From Myxococcales bacterium (GTDB lineage: Bacteria; Myxococcota_A; Polyangia; Polyangiales; Houyiibacteriaceae), in NCBI GenBank assembly GCA_029861865.1, contig JAOTYL010000009.1, positions 62,001 through 126,000 on the forward strand: a DNA stretch of 64,000 nucleotides. The letters are read 5' to 3'. Under the pieces are notes generated by a model, which worked only from the letters and a program-made list of their open reading frames with translations, was not told where the DNA came from and did not search any database. Shown here one piece after another: positions 41,313 to 50,190 of this stretch (position 1 is its first letter; each line of letters begins with the position of its first letter). The position numbers were made by a program, and so were the translations under genes.

Positions 41313-42986
41313 ATGCGCGTGGACGATCTGCATCACAAGGAGCTCCTGGAGCTGGACCCAGAGGGAGGCGTGATCCGTTTCGCCGGGCAGCGCGCGCTCC
41401 TGCTCGGCGCCGTGGCCATGGGGCTATTGCGTCAGTATCTCGTTGAAAACTTTGGCCTGACCGCCGCTCGCGCGGTGCTCACCCAGTTTGGCTTCGCCCA
41501 CGGCTGGCGCATGGCGGCGGCCATGCAAGAGGAATTCAAGTGGGAGAGCAATGAGGAGTGGCGTCTTGCCGGTCCCCGCATCTACACCCTCGAGGGGCTT
41601 TTCCGCGCCCAGCCGGGAAGTGATGACCCGCTCACCAAGAACGGGGCGATGCTGCTTGCATCCTACGAGGCGGAGCAGCATCTCTTGCACTTCGGTCGCT
41701 CCGATTCGGCTGCGTGCTGGACCATTTGCGGCCTCATGAGCGGCTACGTCAGCCACACGGCCGGCAAGGAAATCTACGTCCTCGAAGATCGCTGTTTGGG
41801 CCAAGGTCACGCGGCGTGCCACCTCCGGGGGCGTACGCGCGAAGAGTGGGCTGACGAGCGCGCCGAGGAGCTGCTGTTCTTCGACTCGGGGGTGCTCAAG
41901 GAGTGCCTCGATGTCTCACTCAGCAGGGTCACGGAGACCTTGAAGGCTGCAGAGGAAAAGCTCCGAGCACACCGTCAAGCTTTGGTACGCGCGGTACCCG
42001 ACGTGGAGGACCCTCTGGGGATCATCGCCAAGAGCCCGAAGATGCAGCAGGTGGTGGACATGGCACGACGTGTGGCGAAAGTCGATGCCATAGTACTCAT
42101 TACCGGCGAGAGCGGAGTGGGCAAGGAACGGATCGCGCAGCTCGTCCACGACGAATCAACGCGCGCGGTGGGACCGTTCATCCCCGTCAACTGCGGCGCC
42201 ATCACCGAGACGCTCCTCGAGAGTGAGCTGTTCGGGCATGCGCGCGGCGCGTTCACTGGTGCGGCCTCGGACCGGCCCGGCTTGTTCGAGGCCGCCAACG
42301 GCGGAACACTGCTGCTGGACGAGATCGGTGAGGTCTCTCCAGGCATGCAGGTCAAGCTCCTGCGGGTGCTTCAGGAGCGGGAGATCCGACGGGTCGGGGA
42401 GAACAAGAGCCGACCGGTGAATGTGCGCGTCCTGGCTGCCACGAACCGCGACCTTGCCCACGGGGTCGCTGAAGGCACCTTCCGGCAGGACCTCTACTAT
42501 CGGCTCAAGGTCGTCGAGCTGCACGTTCCGCCGCTTCGCGAGCGCAGAGACGACATCCTGCCGCTCGGCCGGCTGCTGCTTGCGGATGCAGCGGTCCGGA
42601 TGACTCGCAAGATATCAGGTCTCGCCCCAAATGCTGCGGACCGGCTCCTGCGCTATGACTGGCCAGGCAACGTGCGCGAGTTGGAGAACGCGATGGAGCG
42701 TGCCGTTGCGCTCGCACGTAGAAGTCGTGTGGACCTCGAAGACCTGCCTGAGGAGATCCGCCAGGCGTCCCCCAAACCGGTGGCTATCGCGGGAAGGGTG
42801 CAACCGCTCAGCGAAGTCGAAAAGGAGTACATCCTCGAGGTGCTAGAGGTAAACGGCGGTAACCAGACGCGCACTGCCGAACAGCTCCGAATCGGCACGG
42901 CGACGCTGTACCGAAAGCTCAAGAGATACGGCATGATCGGCGGCAGGCCCGCGGTCTCGAAGGGCGCCCATGGAGAGCGCCCGTGA
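41313..42986 (+). CDS. Sigma-54-dependent activator with XylR-N/V4R sensory domain
   Basis: I start at ATG 41313 (MRVDDLHHKE), preceded by GGTGG; ATGs at 41277 and 41301 are possible. 557 residues. The N-terminal XylR-type domain and V4R-like segment (GAMLLASYEAEQHLLHFG, CWTICGLMSGY, GHAACHLRGRT) sense small molecules. The AAA+ domain has Walker A GESGVGKE (265-272) and GAFTGA (312-317), and a Fis-type helix-turn-helix ends it (GGNQTRTAEQLRIGTATLYRKLKRYG). It activates sigma-54 promoters. A glycosyltransferase fragment overlaps its stop. Confidence 0.93.
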   Translation: MRVDDLHHKELLELDPEGGVIRFAGQRALLLGAVAMGLLRQYLVENFGLTAARAVLTQFGFAHGWRMAAAMQEEFKWESNEEWRLAGPRIYTLEGLFRAQPGSDDPLTKNGAMLLASYEAEQHLLHFGRSDSAACWTICGLMSGYVSHTAGKEIYVLEDRCLGQGHAACHLRGRTREEWADERAEELLFFDSGVLKECLDVSLSRVTETLKAAEEKLRAHRQALVRAVPDVEDPLGIIAKSPKMQQVVDMARRVAKVDAIVLITGESGVGKERIAQLVHDESTRAVGPFIPVNCGAITETLLESELFGHARGAFTGAASDRPGLFEAANGGTLLLDEIGEVSPGMQVKLLRVLQEREIRRVGENKSRPVNVRVLAATNRDLAHGVAEGTFRQDLYYRLKVVELHVPPLRERRDDILPLGRLLLADAAVRMTRKISGLAPNAADRLLRYDWPGNVRELENAMERAVALARRSRVDLEDLPEEIRQASPKPVAIAGRVQPLSEVEKEYILEVLEVNGGNQTRTAEQLRIGTATLYRKLKRYGMIGGRPAVSKGAHGERP

Positions 42987-43669
42987 GCCAAGACGAGAGC
43001 CCCGGAGCGGTCCAGCGCGTCGCGCTGCTTGGAAGCCACCTCCCGCGGCACTGCGGGATCGCCACGTTCACGACCGACCTCGCGGACGCAATCTCGGCGA
43101 CGTTTCCAGGCATCGAGTGCGGGGTCGTCGCCATGAACGACGCCGGGAGGCGCCACGCTTACGGCGATCGGGTTCGCTTCGAGATCGCCGAGAATGACCT
43201 CGCGTCGTACAGTCGCGCTACCGACTTCTTGAACGTCGGCGGGATCGACGTCCTCTGCCTCCAGCACGAGTACGGGATCTTCGGAGGCAAGGCGGGCAGC
43301 CACATCCTCGCGCTCCTCAGCGACGTGCGTATGCCGATCGTGACGACGCTACATACCATCCTCAGCGAGCCCACGGTCGAGCAACGCCGCGTGATGGACG
43401 AAGTCACGCGGCTCTCGAGCCGCTTGGTCGTGATGAGTCGCTGCGGCGGGGAGCTCTTGCGCGAGGTGCACGGGGTGCCGGCCGACAAGATCGACCTCAT
43501 CCCCCACGGGATCCCCACCCTGCCGAGCAGTCGAGCCAGCAAGAAGCGCCTGGGTGTCGAGGGGATGTCGCTGATCCTCACCTTCGGTCTCCTCTCTCCG
43601 GAAGAAGATCCGGGGATGTCGCTAAAAAGAAGATCCGACCGTGGTTGGCGTTGGGACGGGGGCGCGTGA
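42983..43669 (+). pseudogene. Family GT4-like glycosyltransferase, truncated
   Basis: The start at GTG 42983 overlaps the activator's stop (GTGA). Residues about 1-205 are a normal N-terminal GT4 domain (LGSHLPRHCGIATFTTDLADAI, LQHEYGIFGGKAG, VVMSRCGGELL, HGIPTLP). The usual LTFGLLSP is followed by EEDPGMSLKRRS, not the expected continuation, and the whole C-terminal donor-binding domain is absent. A direct repeat AAGAAGATCCG (around 43600 and 43627) sits at the break. It is inactive as written. Confidence 0.8.
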
Positions 43670-43862
43670 AGGGTAGGCGAGCGCTGAAGGTGGAGCTGCG
43701 TTGTGCGCGCTCGGTTCCGACGAAGTGGCGATGACGGTCAATTCGCCGCTAGTCGCTCGCCAAGCGCCGTAGTCCTCGGGCAAACCCCGCCCCCCGAATG
43801 CACCCATCCGCGGCCGCCTTTGGTAGAGCAGCGGCGAAATCCACTCAGCCTGTGGTTGCGCC

Positions 43863-44780
43863 TTACGGCCCAGGTCCGCAGCGCGCTCCGTGGCACACCC
43901 GCATCCACCAGGTGCCCTGAGGGAAGCACGCGCTCCGGTCTCCGGCGGTCCACGCGGCGAGTGCCCGTGCGTACTGCGCCTTGAATGCGCGAATCCGCGT
44001 CACCGCTTCGGTGGCGACCGTTCGATTGCCGGCGGCGGCGAATTGCGGATTCAGACTCCCGAACACTTCGTAGCTCTTGGCCCGTTTGGTGTGTGGGAGC
44101 TTGAGGACGCGCCTCGGCCCGATAAACGACAGCCCAACGCGCTTCGCTTTGTTCCATGCCTGATGTTGCTTGTCCCGCACCCGCTCTGCGATGCGCTGGC
44201 GAGCAAGCTCCGGCCCATAGTCCAGTTCCAGCGCCACAGGCATCTCCAAGCGAAGCTCGAGCTCTTCAGGCCACTGCGAGTTCTGGGGCTTGAAGTAGTG
44301 CTTGGGCCGTTTCACCCGAATGACCCTCGTGCCGACATGCCCTGGAAGCGTGTGCGCTCCGGGCCAGTCTTTGGCGTAGCGTACCGCGCCTGCTTCGACC
44401 GGGTTGGCGATGAGATAGGCGATCGAGTCGAGGACCGCTTCGGGCGTCAGCAATGCATGAGCGCCGCTGCTCTCCTTGTTGAAAACTTCTTCAGGCCACC
44501 CGCGATAGGCCTTGGTGCACAAGGCCATGTTGCGATGCAATGTCTGCAAGAACTTCGGATACTCGCCGCGGACATCGGTGATGACCTCGTGCGAGTGGGT
44601 CGACATGAGACAGGCCGCGTGCACCAGGACGCCGTGAGCCTTCGCCGCGTACGCGAGGCAATACCAGTACACTTGCTCCATCTGCCGTGCTTCGTCGGGA
44701 TGGAGAAGGAAGTGGCGGCGCGTGGTGCGCCGAGAGAGTGCCAACGTGGTGCCCGGATCCACGATGCGAGGTCGCGTCAT
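43863..44780 (-). CDS. REP-associated (Y1/IS200-like) transposase
   Basis: The 305-residue protein starts at ATG 44780. The HUH signature is present (MSTHSHEVITD, His62 and His64), and the N-terminus MTRPRIVDPGTTLALSRR, followed by LIANPVEAGAV and the ending TWWMRVCHGARCGP, is characteristic of a myxobacterial RAYT family. It nicks single-stranded DNA and moves small palindromic elements. Two degenerate copies of its ends lie at 36636 and 52806, so it has been active here. Confidence 0.87.
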   Translation of the reverse strand: MTRPRIVDPGTTLALSRRTTRRHFLLHPDEARQMEQVYWYCLAYAAKAHGVLVHAACLMSTHSHEVITDVRGEYPKFLQTLHRNMALCTKAYRGWPEEVFNKESSGAHALLTPEAVLDSIAYLIANPVEAGAVRYAKDWPGAHTLPGHVGTRVIRVKRPKHYFKPQNSQWPEELELRLEMPVALELDYGPELARQRIAERVRDKQHQAWNKAKRVGLSFIGPRRVLKLPHTKRAKSYEVFGSLNPQFAAAGNRTVATEAVTRIRAFKAQYARALAAWTAGDRSACFPQGTWWMRVCHGARCGPGP

Positions 44781-45110
44781 ACACCATCGATGAAAGCGAA
44801 TGCCGTGCCGACTTGCTCTCACGTGATTTCAACAGGTTGAGAGCCTCTCGGTGGCGCTTTCATCCATGACCGCCGGCGGGCGTCGCTCCACGAAACCACA
44901 GTGCAATCCGCCGATGCGCACCGCGTCTGTGCCAACCTCGGTCGGATCTCCGCCGCTCAGCTGAGCCAGCTGACCGGAGCGTCTCGGGCCGCGCTGACCA
45001 CAGAGACCAAGATGGGATAGCGAGCGCGCGGCCCAAGGATCGCTTGTTTCCCACGCGATCTGGGGTCGTCGGGTTGTGCGCGCCGATTGTTGGCGCATCC
45101 TGACCCCGCG
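44781..45110. other. Region between transposase and SnoaL gene
   Basis: On the plus strand 44880-45020 an open frame without a start (HETTVQSADAHRVCANLG, then LSQLTGASRAALTTETKMG and a stop) looks like the end of a broken gene, but I cannot name it. The rest shows no gene. Confidence 0.35.
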
Positions 45111-45890
45111 ATGGGCAAGAGACTAGACACGCAAAGAGCCTCTACCTCGAAGCCATCCGTGACGGGAACGCGCAGGCCATCCGCGAGTACGCCGGTGCGC
45201 GGTACACCCAGCACTCGACTCCGGTCAAAGATGGTCGTGAGGGTTTCATCGAGTTCTTCGAGGACTTCCTGGAGCGCAATTCCGTTCGCGACATCGAGGT
45301 GGTTCGAGGGTTCGAGGACAGTCGCTTCGTCTTCCTGCACGCCATCCAGACTCTGAACAACGGGGAGTACCGCTACGTCACTGCCGACATCTTCGACACC
45401 GACGAGGACGGCAAGCTCATCGAACACTGGGGACATCATTGCCGAGGTCGTGGACGACACGGTGTCCGGACACACGCAGGTCGATGGCCCGACCGAGCCG
45501 ACAGACCTCGACAAGACCGAAGCGAACAAGTCCCTCGTCCGGGGGTTCCTCGAAGACGTCCTCAAGGGCGGCGAGTACGACAAGCTCACCGACTACATCT
45601 CGGCCGAGACCTACATTCAGCACAATCCGCAAGTCGGTGACGGTCTGGAGGGACTCGGTGTATTCGTCAAATCGCTCTCCGAGCAGGGGCTCACGATGGT
45701 CTACGACGAGATCCATCGCATCATCGGCTGCGGAAGCTTCGTCGCCGCCCTGTCGAAGATGCGCCTCGGCGAAAAGGACATGGCCGTCATCGACCTCTTC
45801 CGGGTGGCGGACGGCCGCATCGTCGAGCACTGGGACGTGATCGAAGAGATCCAGCCCAAGGAGACCTGGGTGAACAGCGGGAAGTTCTGA
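45111..45890 (+). pseudogene. Double SnoaL-like (NTF2-fold) protein with two compensating frameshifts
   Basis: A full-length 260-codon gene would begin at ATG 45111 (MGKRLDTQ...). One base is missing near 45133 (CAAAG for CAAAAG) and one extra G is present near 45432 (TGGGG for TGGG); correcting both joins two SnoaL-like domains, each with the pattern REYAGARYTQHSTPVKDG and EHWD at the end. The two slips cancel, so an assembly error is likely. The second domain (45450-45890) is intact. SnoaL folds are often polyketide cyclases or small-molecule isomerases. Confidence 0.72.
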
Positions 45891-45978
45891 CCGCGATCTT
45901 CATCCTCCTGCCCTATCGGGTCAGTCGGATCGACCAAGACCCACCCGCGGCACGCGCATGAAAGAGCGTTCCGCCGAA

Positions 45979-46082
45979 CTCTCTTAGCCCATCGGGCTCA
46001 GGATGAGCGCCGAATTGCGCGGTACTAAATGTTATGTCGCGTGGCGTGGCGCACGGACAGGGCCTTTGTTTCGGCTATGCTC
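45979..46082 (+). repeat. R-B repeat, copy 1 (104 bp)
   Basis: Begins CTCTCTTAGCCCATCGGGC and ends GGCTATGCTC; contains GAATTGCGCGGTACTAAATG, TTATGTCGCGTGGCGTGG and GGACAGGGCCTTTGTTTCG. The next gene's ATG is 23 bases from its right end. Blocks GAATTGCGC, GACAGGGC, TTTGT and CTAT are shared with R-A. Confidence 0.88.
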
Positions 46083-46104
46083 TAATGACCGAGGAAGGTG
46101 CCCG

Positions 46105-47100
46105 ATGATTAGACGGTGGATACTTGTAGCTTCTACATTGCTGATACTTGCTGGATGCGCCACGGGCTCCGAGCCGGCGGGCACCGGAGGCGCGCCGGGC
46201 GCTGGAGGCGCGCCGGGCACCGCAGGCGCGCCGGGCACTGGGGGCACGGCGGCCGGTTGCGCCACGGACATTGGCGTTGGTGAGGTACAGCCCTTCGCCA
46301 TGCCGACACCCACTCGCACCGAGGGGATCACCTTCGACGCCGCGGGCAGACTGTTCGTTTCAGCGCTCGCGGACGACCCCGACGACGACCAGCTCCTCGA
46401 GGTCATGCTGGATGGAACCCATGAAGTCGCTGCCGAGGCCGAGTCGATCCTCGGTATCGCGAGCCATCCGACCGGAATCATCGCGGCCGGTATACGGACA
46501 GGGGATATCCTGCGGATCGATCCGGACACCGGTGACTCGGAGGTCATTGTCAACGTTGGCGACGAGCCCAACTTCGTCGTGATCACGCCATGGGACACGA
46601 TCCTGGTGTCCGACGACGGAGAGGACGAGGGAGTGGGCCGGGAGACGATTCGAGAAGTGACCTTCGATGGAGATGTCTCGGTGTGGGTGGAAGGCGTACC
46701 GACCCCGAACGGCATGGTGTTTTCGCTGGATGGGAGGACTCTTTACGTGGCTGCGACATTCGGGGTTGACCGCGGTCTTTGGCGCGTGCCTGTGTCCGAG
46801 GATGGCCTCGCCAGCGTACCCGAGAAATGGACCGACCTCGGCGGGCTGCCAACACCAGACGGCGTCGCCATCGATAGCGAGGGCAACGTCTACGTCGCCG
46901 CCAACATCGCTGGTCAAATCGCGCAAGTGGCCCCAGATGGCAGCTTCACCGTCATCGCCGAAGGGGTGGAAACCGTCGCCAGCCTAGCTTTTGGCAGAGG
47001 CGAGCGCGATCCTTGCTCGATTTATGCCACCAATTTGTTTGGGGACGCTCCTCCCCAACTCTGGCGCGTCGGTATCGGCATTCCCGGACCCGAGCAGTAG
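46105..47100 (+). CDS. Lipoprotein with SMP-30/gluconolactonase-like beta-propeller
   Basis: ATG 46105 follows GAGGAAGG; 331 residues. The signal ends in ILAGCATG, a lipobox. A Gly/Ala/Pro-rich linker (repeats of GAPGTGG type) precedes a beta-propeller with SMP-30-like strands: EGITFDAAGRLFVSALA, PNGMVFSLDGRTLYVAATFG and TPDGVAIDSEGNVYVAAN. These proteins hydrolyse lactones or act as sugar-binding sensors; key metal residues cannot be confirmed. R-B copy 1 lies directly upstream. Confidence 0.8.
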   Translation: MIRRWILVASTLLILAGCATGSEPAGTGGAPGAGGAPGTAGAPGTGGTAAGCATDIGVGEVQPFAMPTPTRTEGITFDAAGRLFVSALADDPDDDQLLEVMLDGTHEVAAEAESILGIASHPTGIIAAGIRTGDILRIDPDTGDSEVIVNVGDEPNFVVITPWDTILVSDDGEDEGVGRETIREVTFDGDVSVWVEGVPTPNGMVFSLDGRTLYVAATFGVDRGLWRVPVSEDGLASVPEKWTDLGGLPTPDGVAIDSEGNVYVAANIAGQIAQVAPDGSFTVIAEGVETVASLAFGRGERDPCSIYATNLFGDAPPQLWRVGIGIPGPEQ

Positions 47101-47208
47101 CTGCCTGCCGCGATAGCGACCGCTCGCTCGTCGGTCGGGCTTGCAGGCGCTACGGATACCCTGGCACAGCTTGGCACGTCGCCACCGTGATTTTGCAGGG
47201 CTTTTGGC

Positions 47209-47224
47209 TGGCACGTGCCTTGCA
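47209..47224 (+). promoter_or_regulatory. Sigma-54 (-24/-12) promoter
   Basis: TGGCACGTGCCTTGCA matches the consensus exactly with correct GG-to-GC spacing. The start site would fall near 47236, 43 bases before the 727-residue lipoprotein gene at 47279. Confidence 0.8.
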
Positions 47225-47278
47225 CCTCATTTCAACGGCTTGGTGTTGCAGATTCCCGCCATCCCACGGAGTCATGCC

Positions 47279-49462
47279 ATGCACAGATCCCTCGCACTCA
47301 TCTCCTGCCTCACGCTCGCCTCTCTCATCGGTTGTGCGTTCGAAACCCGCGGCGTCATCGAGGAACCCACGCCCCCCGATGTCGTTTTGAGCCTTGCTTC
47401 GCTTCAGCCGGCCGATGGATGTGACGACGTCGAAGCGGCCTTGCGCGAACAAGCGATCGAAGAGATGGAGCAACGTCTCAGCGACAACGAGCAACTGCTG
47501 CTCGACTCGCTGTCCGGCGGCCATTGGTGTTACGAGGACGTTGCATACGCAGACGGGAGCGGCCCACCGGTTCCGAGCGGTGCCCGGGAGGATGGCGCGA
47601 GCGACTACTCCACCACCAATACGCAGGTCGCGGGGGTCGACGAGGCTGACTTCGTGAAGAACGACAGCCAATACATCTACGTACTGGCGGACGGTCATTT
47701 CACGATCATCGACGCCTGGCCGGCTGCCGAGGCACATGTGGTGTCTAGCGTTCCGATCGAAGGCGAGCCCAAGAAGCTATACGTGCATGAAAACAGGGCC
47801 GTCATCTACTCTTCGCTCGACCCGCTCGAGGTTCCGGACGATCCGGGCTTGTGGTGGGGCGGCGGGTTCGCTCCGATCCCTGGTGGCTACTACGATCCGA
47901 GCGAATGCACCTACGGATACGATTGTGACTTTCGCGGGGACGGGCGCGGCCTGCTCGTCACCATCTTCGACATCGAGGACAAGAGCAGCCCCAAGGTTCG
48001 GCGTGAAAGCGAGCTCAACGGCTCGTACCTGAACTCGCGCCGCGTGGACGACGTCGTATACACCGCGATCACCTTTCCCGAGGTGACCTTACCTGGCGTG
48101 ACGTATTGGCCGGAAGGTCTGCTTGAGGACTTCCGCTACAGCTGTGAGCCGCTCAACCTCGATGAGGGCGAGATCAGGGTCGCGTTCGCATTGCTCAAAG
48201 CGGTCAACCGTGCGTTGATCGAGGAGTCGACCATTCACGACTACCTTCCGAGCATCCGCGACACGCGCTACGTGGATGGTGATCGCATCGCGGAAGATGG
48301 CCTCTTGAATGGCTGCGAAGGCTTTTATCTTTCGAACGCACGGGACGGCCGCCAGTTTCTGAGCCTCCTCTCCTTTGACATGACCGAGCTGGATGCCCTG
48401 AACGCCACGACGATCGTCGGCCGACCGGGCGCCGTCTACGCCAACGAGCAATCGCTCTACGTCGCAGTGCGCCACGACCACTGGACGATGCCCGTCTGGT
48501 ACTTCGACGACCCCGAGCAGCGCCCGGAGGCAACCACGGTTCACAAGTTCCGTCTCTATCCCGGAAGCATTGCAACCGACTACCGTGGAAGTGGGGTCGT
48601 GAAGGGGCGCATCCTGAATCAATTTGCGATGGATGAGCATGCCAAGCATCTGCGCATCGCGACGACGACAGGACATCTCCCGAGCCCAGATGTGCACAGC
48701 ACGATGAGTGTGCTTCGTGATGCGGCGGGCGAGCTCGTGGTTGTCGGTGAGGTCGATGGCATTGCCCCCACGGAAGACATTCGCTCGGTGCGTTTCGACG
48801 GTGATGTCGGCTTCATCGTGACATTCAAGAAGACCGATCCGCTGTTCGTGTTTGATCTGTCCGAGGCGAATGCGCCGAAGATCCGGGGGGAGCTCAAGAT
48901 TCCCGGCTTTTCGACCTACATGCATTTGATGGATGACAACCACTTGCTCACCATCGGCTACGACGCCGACGATCAGGGAAGCTTCGCGTGGTTCCAAGGG
49001 GTGCAGCTCCAGATCATCGACGTCGCCGATCTCGAAGACCCGCGTCTCATTCACAAGGAAGTCATCGGCACGCGTGGCTCGACGTCCGAGGCGACGACCA
49101 ATCACCTCGCGTTCAACTACTTCGGCTCACGAGATCTGTTGGCTATCCCGATGACCATCTGCGAGGGCAGTGGATCCGGCGGAGGTTACGCGCATGAGAT
49201 GACCTTCAGCGGCCTGCTCGTCTACAACGTCACAACGGGCGATGGGTTCGACCTCCTTGGTGGCGTTCCCCATGCAGCTCCTCAGAGCGGCCCAGATTAT
49301 TGGAGCGCCTGCGGCAACTGGTGGACCAACAGCAACAGCCTAGTCCAGCGCAGCATCTTCATGGAGAGCTACGTCTACTCCATCGCTCCCGACAAGATCA
49401 ACGTGGCTCACATCGACGATCCTGCCGCGGTCTTGGTCAGCATCAATTTGACGAGCGAATAA
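47279..49462 (+). CDS. Secreted lipoprotein with C-terminal beta-propeller domain (Beta_propel family)
   Basis: ATG 47279 opens a lipoprotein signal (CLTLASLIGCAF); 727 residues. The family pattern is a 'STTNTQVAGVDEADFVKND' motif, where the chain enters a beta-propeller with SQYIYVLADGHFTIID, KKLYVHENRAVIYSS, and late repeats such as YLLTIGYD-like and GLLVYNVTTGDGF. Pfam knows this as a secreted WD40-like propeller found in archaea and myxobacteria. The ligand is unknown. A sigma-54 promoter lies upstream. Confidence 0.82.
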   Translation: MHRSLALISCLTLASLIGCAFETRGVIEEPTPPDVVLSLASLQPADGCDDVEAALREQAIEEMEQRLSDNEQLLLDSLSGGHWCYEDVAYADGSGPPVPSGAREDGASDYSTTNTQVAGVDEADFVKNDSQYIYVLADGHFTIIDAWPAAEAHVVSSVPIEGEPKKLYVHENRAVIYSSLDPLEVPDDPGLWWGGGFAPIPGGYYDPSECTYGYDCDFRGDGRGLLVTIFDIEDKSSPKVRRESELNGSYLNSRRVDDVVYTAITFPEVTLPGVTYWPEGLLEDFRYSCEPLNLDEGEIRVAFALLKAVNRALIEESTIHDYLPSIRDTRYVDGDRIAEDGLLNGCEGFYLSNARDGRQFLSLLSFDMTELDALNATTIVGRPGAVYANEQSLYVAVRHDHWTMPVWYFDDPEQRPEATTVHKFRLYPGSIATDYRGSGVVKGRILNQFAMDEHAKHLRIATTTGHLPSPDVHSTMSVLRDAAGELVVVGEVDGIAPTEDIRSVRFDGDVGFIVTFKKTDPLFVFDLSEANAPKIRGELKIPGFSTYMHLMDDNHLLTIGYDADDQGSFAWFQGVQLQIIDVADLEDPRLIHKEVIGTRGSTSEATTNHLAFNYFGSRDLLAIPMTICEGSGSGGGYAHEMTFSGLLVYNVTTGDGFDLLGGVPHAAPQSGPDYWSACGNWWTNSNSLVQRSIFMESYVYSIAPDKINVAHIDDPAAVLVSINLTSE

Positions 49463-49616
49463 CGCCCCTATCGCGAATGGGTCGTTTGAACTGGTCCATG
49501 CGCAGCTGCCGATGCAACACGTGGACCACATCGGGATGCCCAGGAATTCCGGCCTGCAACCGGCCGTCCCGGGTTATAGTCGGGCGTCCTGTAACGAATG
49601 GATGGAGGAGGACATC

Positions 49617-49985
49617 ATGCAAGCACAAGCCAGAAACGACATGATGATGACCCGGGTCGGGCAGTATTACGAAATCGTGCGAACCGCCAACTTCTTGTTG
49701 TTGGGAACCGCCGCCATAATCCTGTTCGCGAATACCGCGGGTGCGGAGCTGGCCATTGCCGTGTTGGTCGTGGGTGCCGGCCTCTACGGAATTCTCGCCG
49801 GGGATCGCGCGTTATCCGACGTGACGGCTCTTCGCTCTGACATGGACAAGGAAGACCGCGACACGAACTGGGGCAGGTCGCTTCAAGCGGCCCCGCTTCC
49901 GATTTTTCGCGGGATTTCCGGGATCATCTACGCCGCGATCGTCGCGACACAGCTCATGTTGCTCTACGGCACACAAGCTACTTGA
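49617..49985 (+). CDS. Small two-membrane-segment protein
   Basis: ATG 49617 follows GGAGGAGG; 122 residues. Two hydrophobic spans (about 25-60, LLLGTAAIILFANTAGAELAIAVLVVGAGLYGIL, and about 95-115, GIIYAAIVATQLMLLYG) flank a charged loop (DRALSDVTALRSDMDKEDRDT). No family recognised. R-B copy 2 starts 10 bases after its stop. Confidence 0.72.
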   Translation: MQAQARNDMMMTRVGQYYEIVRTANFLLLGTAAIILFANTAGAELAIAVLVVGAGLYGILAGDRALSDVTALRSDMDKEDRDTNWGRSLQAAPLPIFRGISGIIYAAIVATQLMLLYGTQAT

Positions 49986-49995
49986 ATCCCCGGCG

Positions 49996-50099
49996 CTCTC
50001 TTAGCCCATCGGGCCCAAGAAAAGCACCGAATTGCGCGGTACTAAATGTTATGTCGCGTGGCGTGGCGCACGGACAGGGCCTTTGTTTCGGCTATGCTC
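49996..50099 (+). repeat. R-B repeat, copy 2 (104 bp)
   Basis: Same length and ends as copy 1; nearly identical from GAATTGCGC to the right end, with differences in the left third (GGGCCCAAGAAAAGCACC). The next gene starts 92 bases downstream. Confidence 0.88.
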
Positions 50100-50190
50100 C
50101 CCGCAGATTCTGGTGTCTCGCGTTTTGACTTCCTCCGCTCAGGTCACAACCCGCTCGACTTTGAGCTTCAAGACATGTGACACACCGCGA

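Noticed and set aside
46148-46582. Arg-rich plus-strand frame inside the SMP-30-like gene
   Set aside because: It arises from the Gly/Ala/Pro linker repeat read in another frame.
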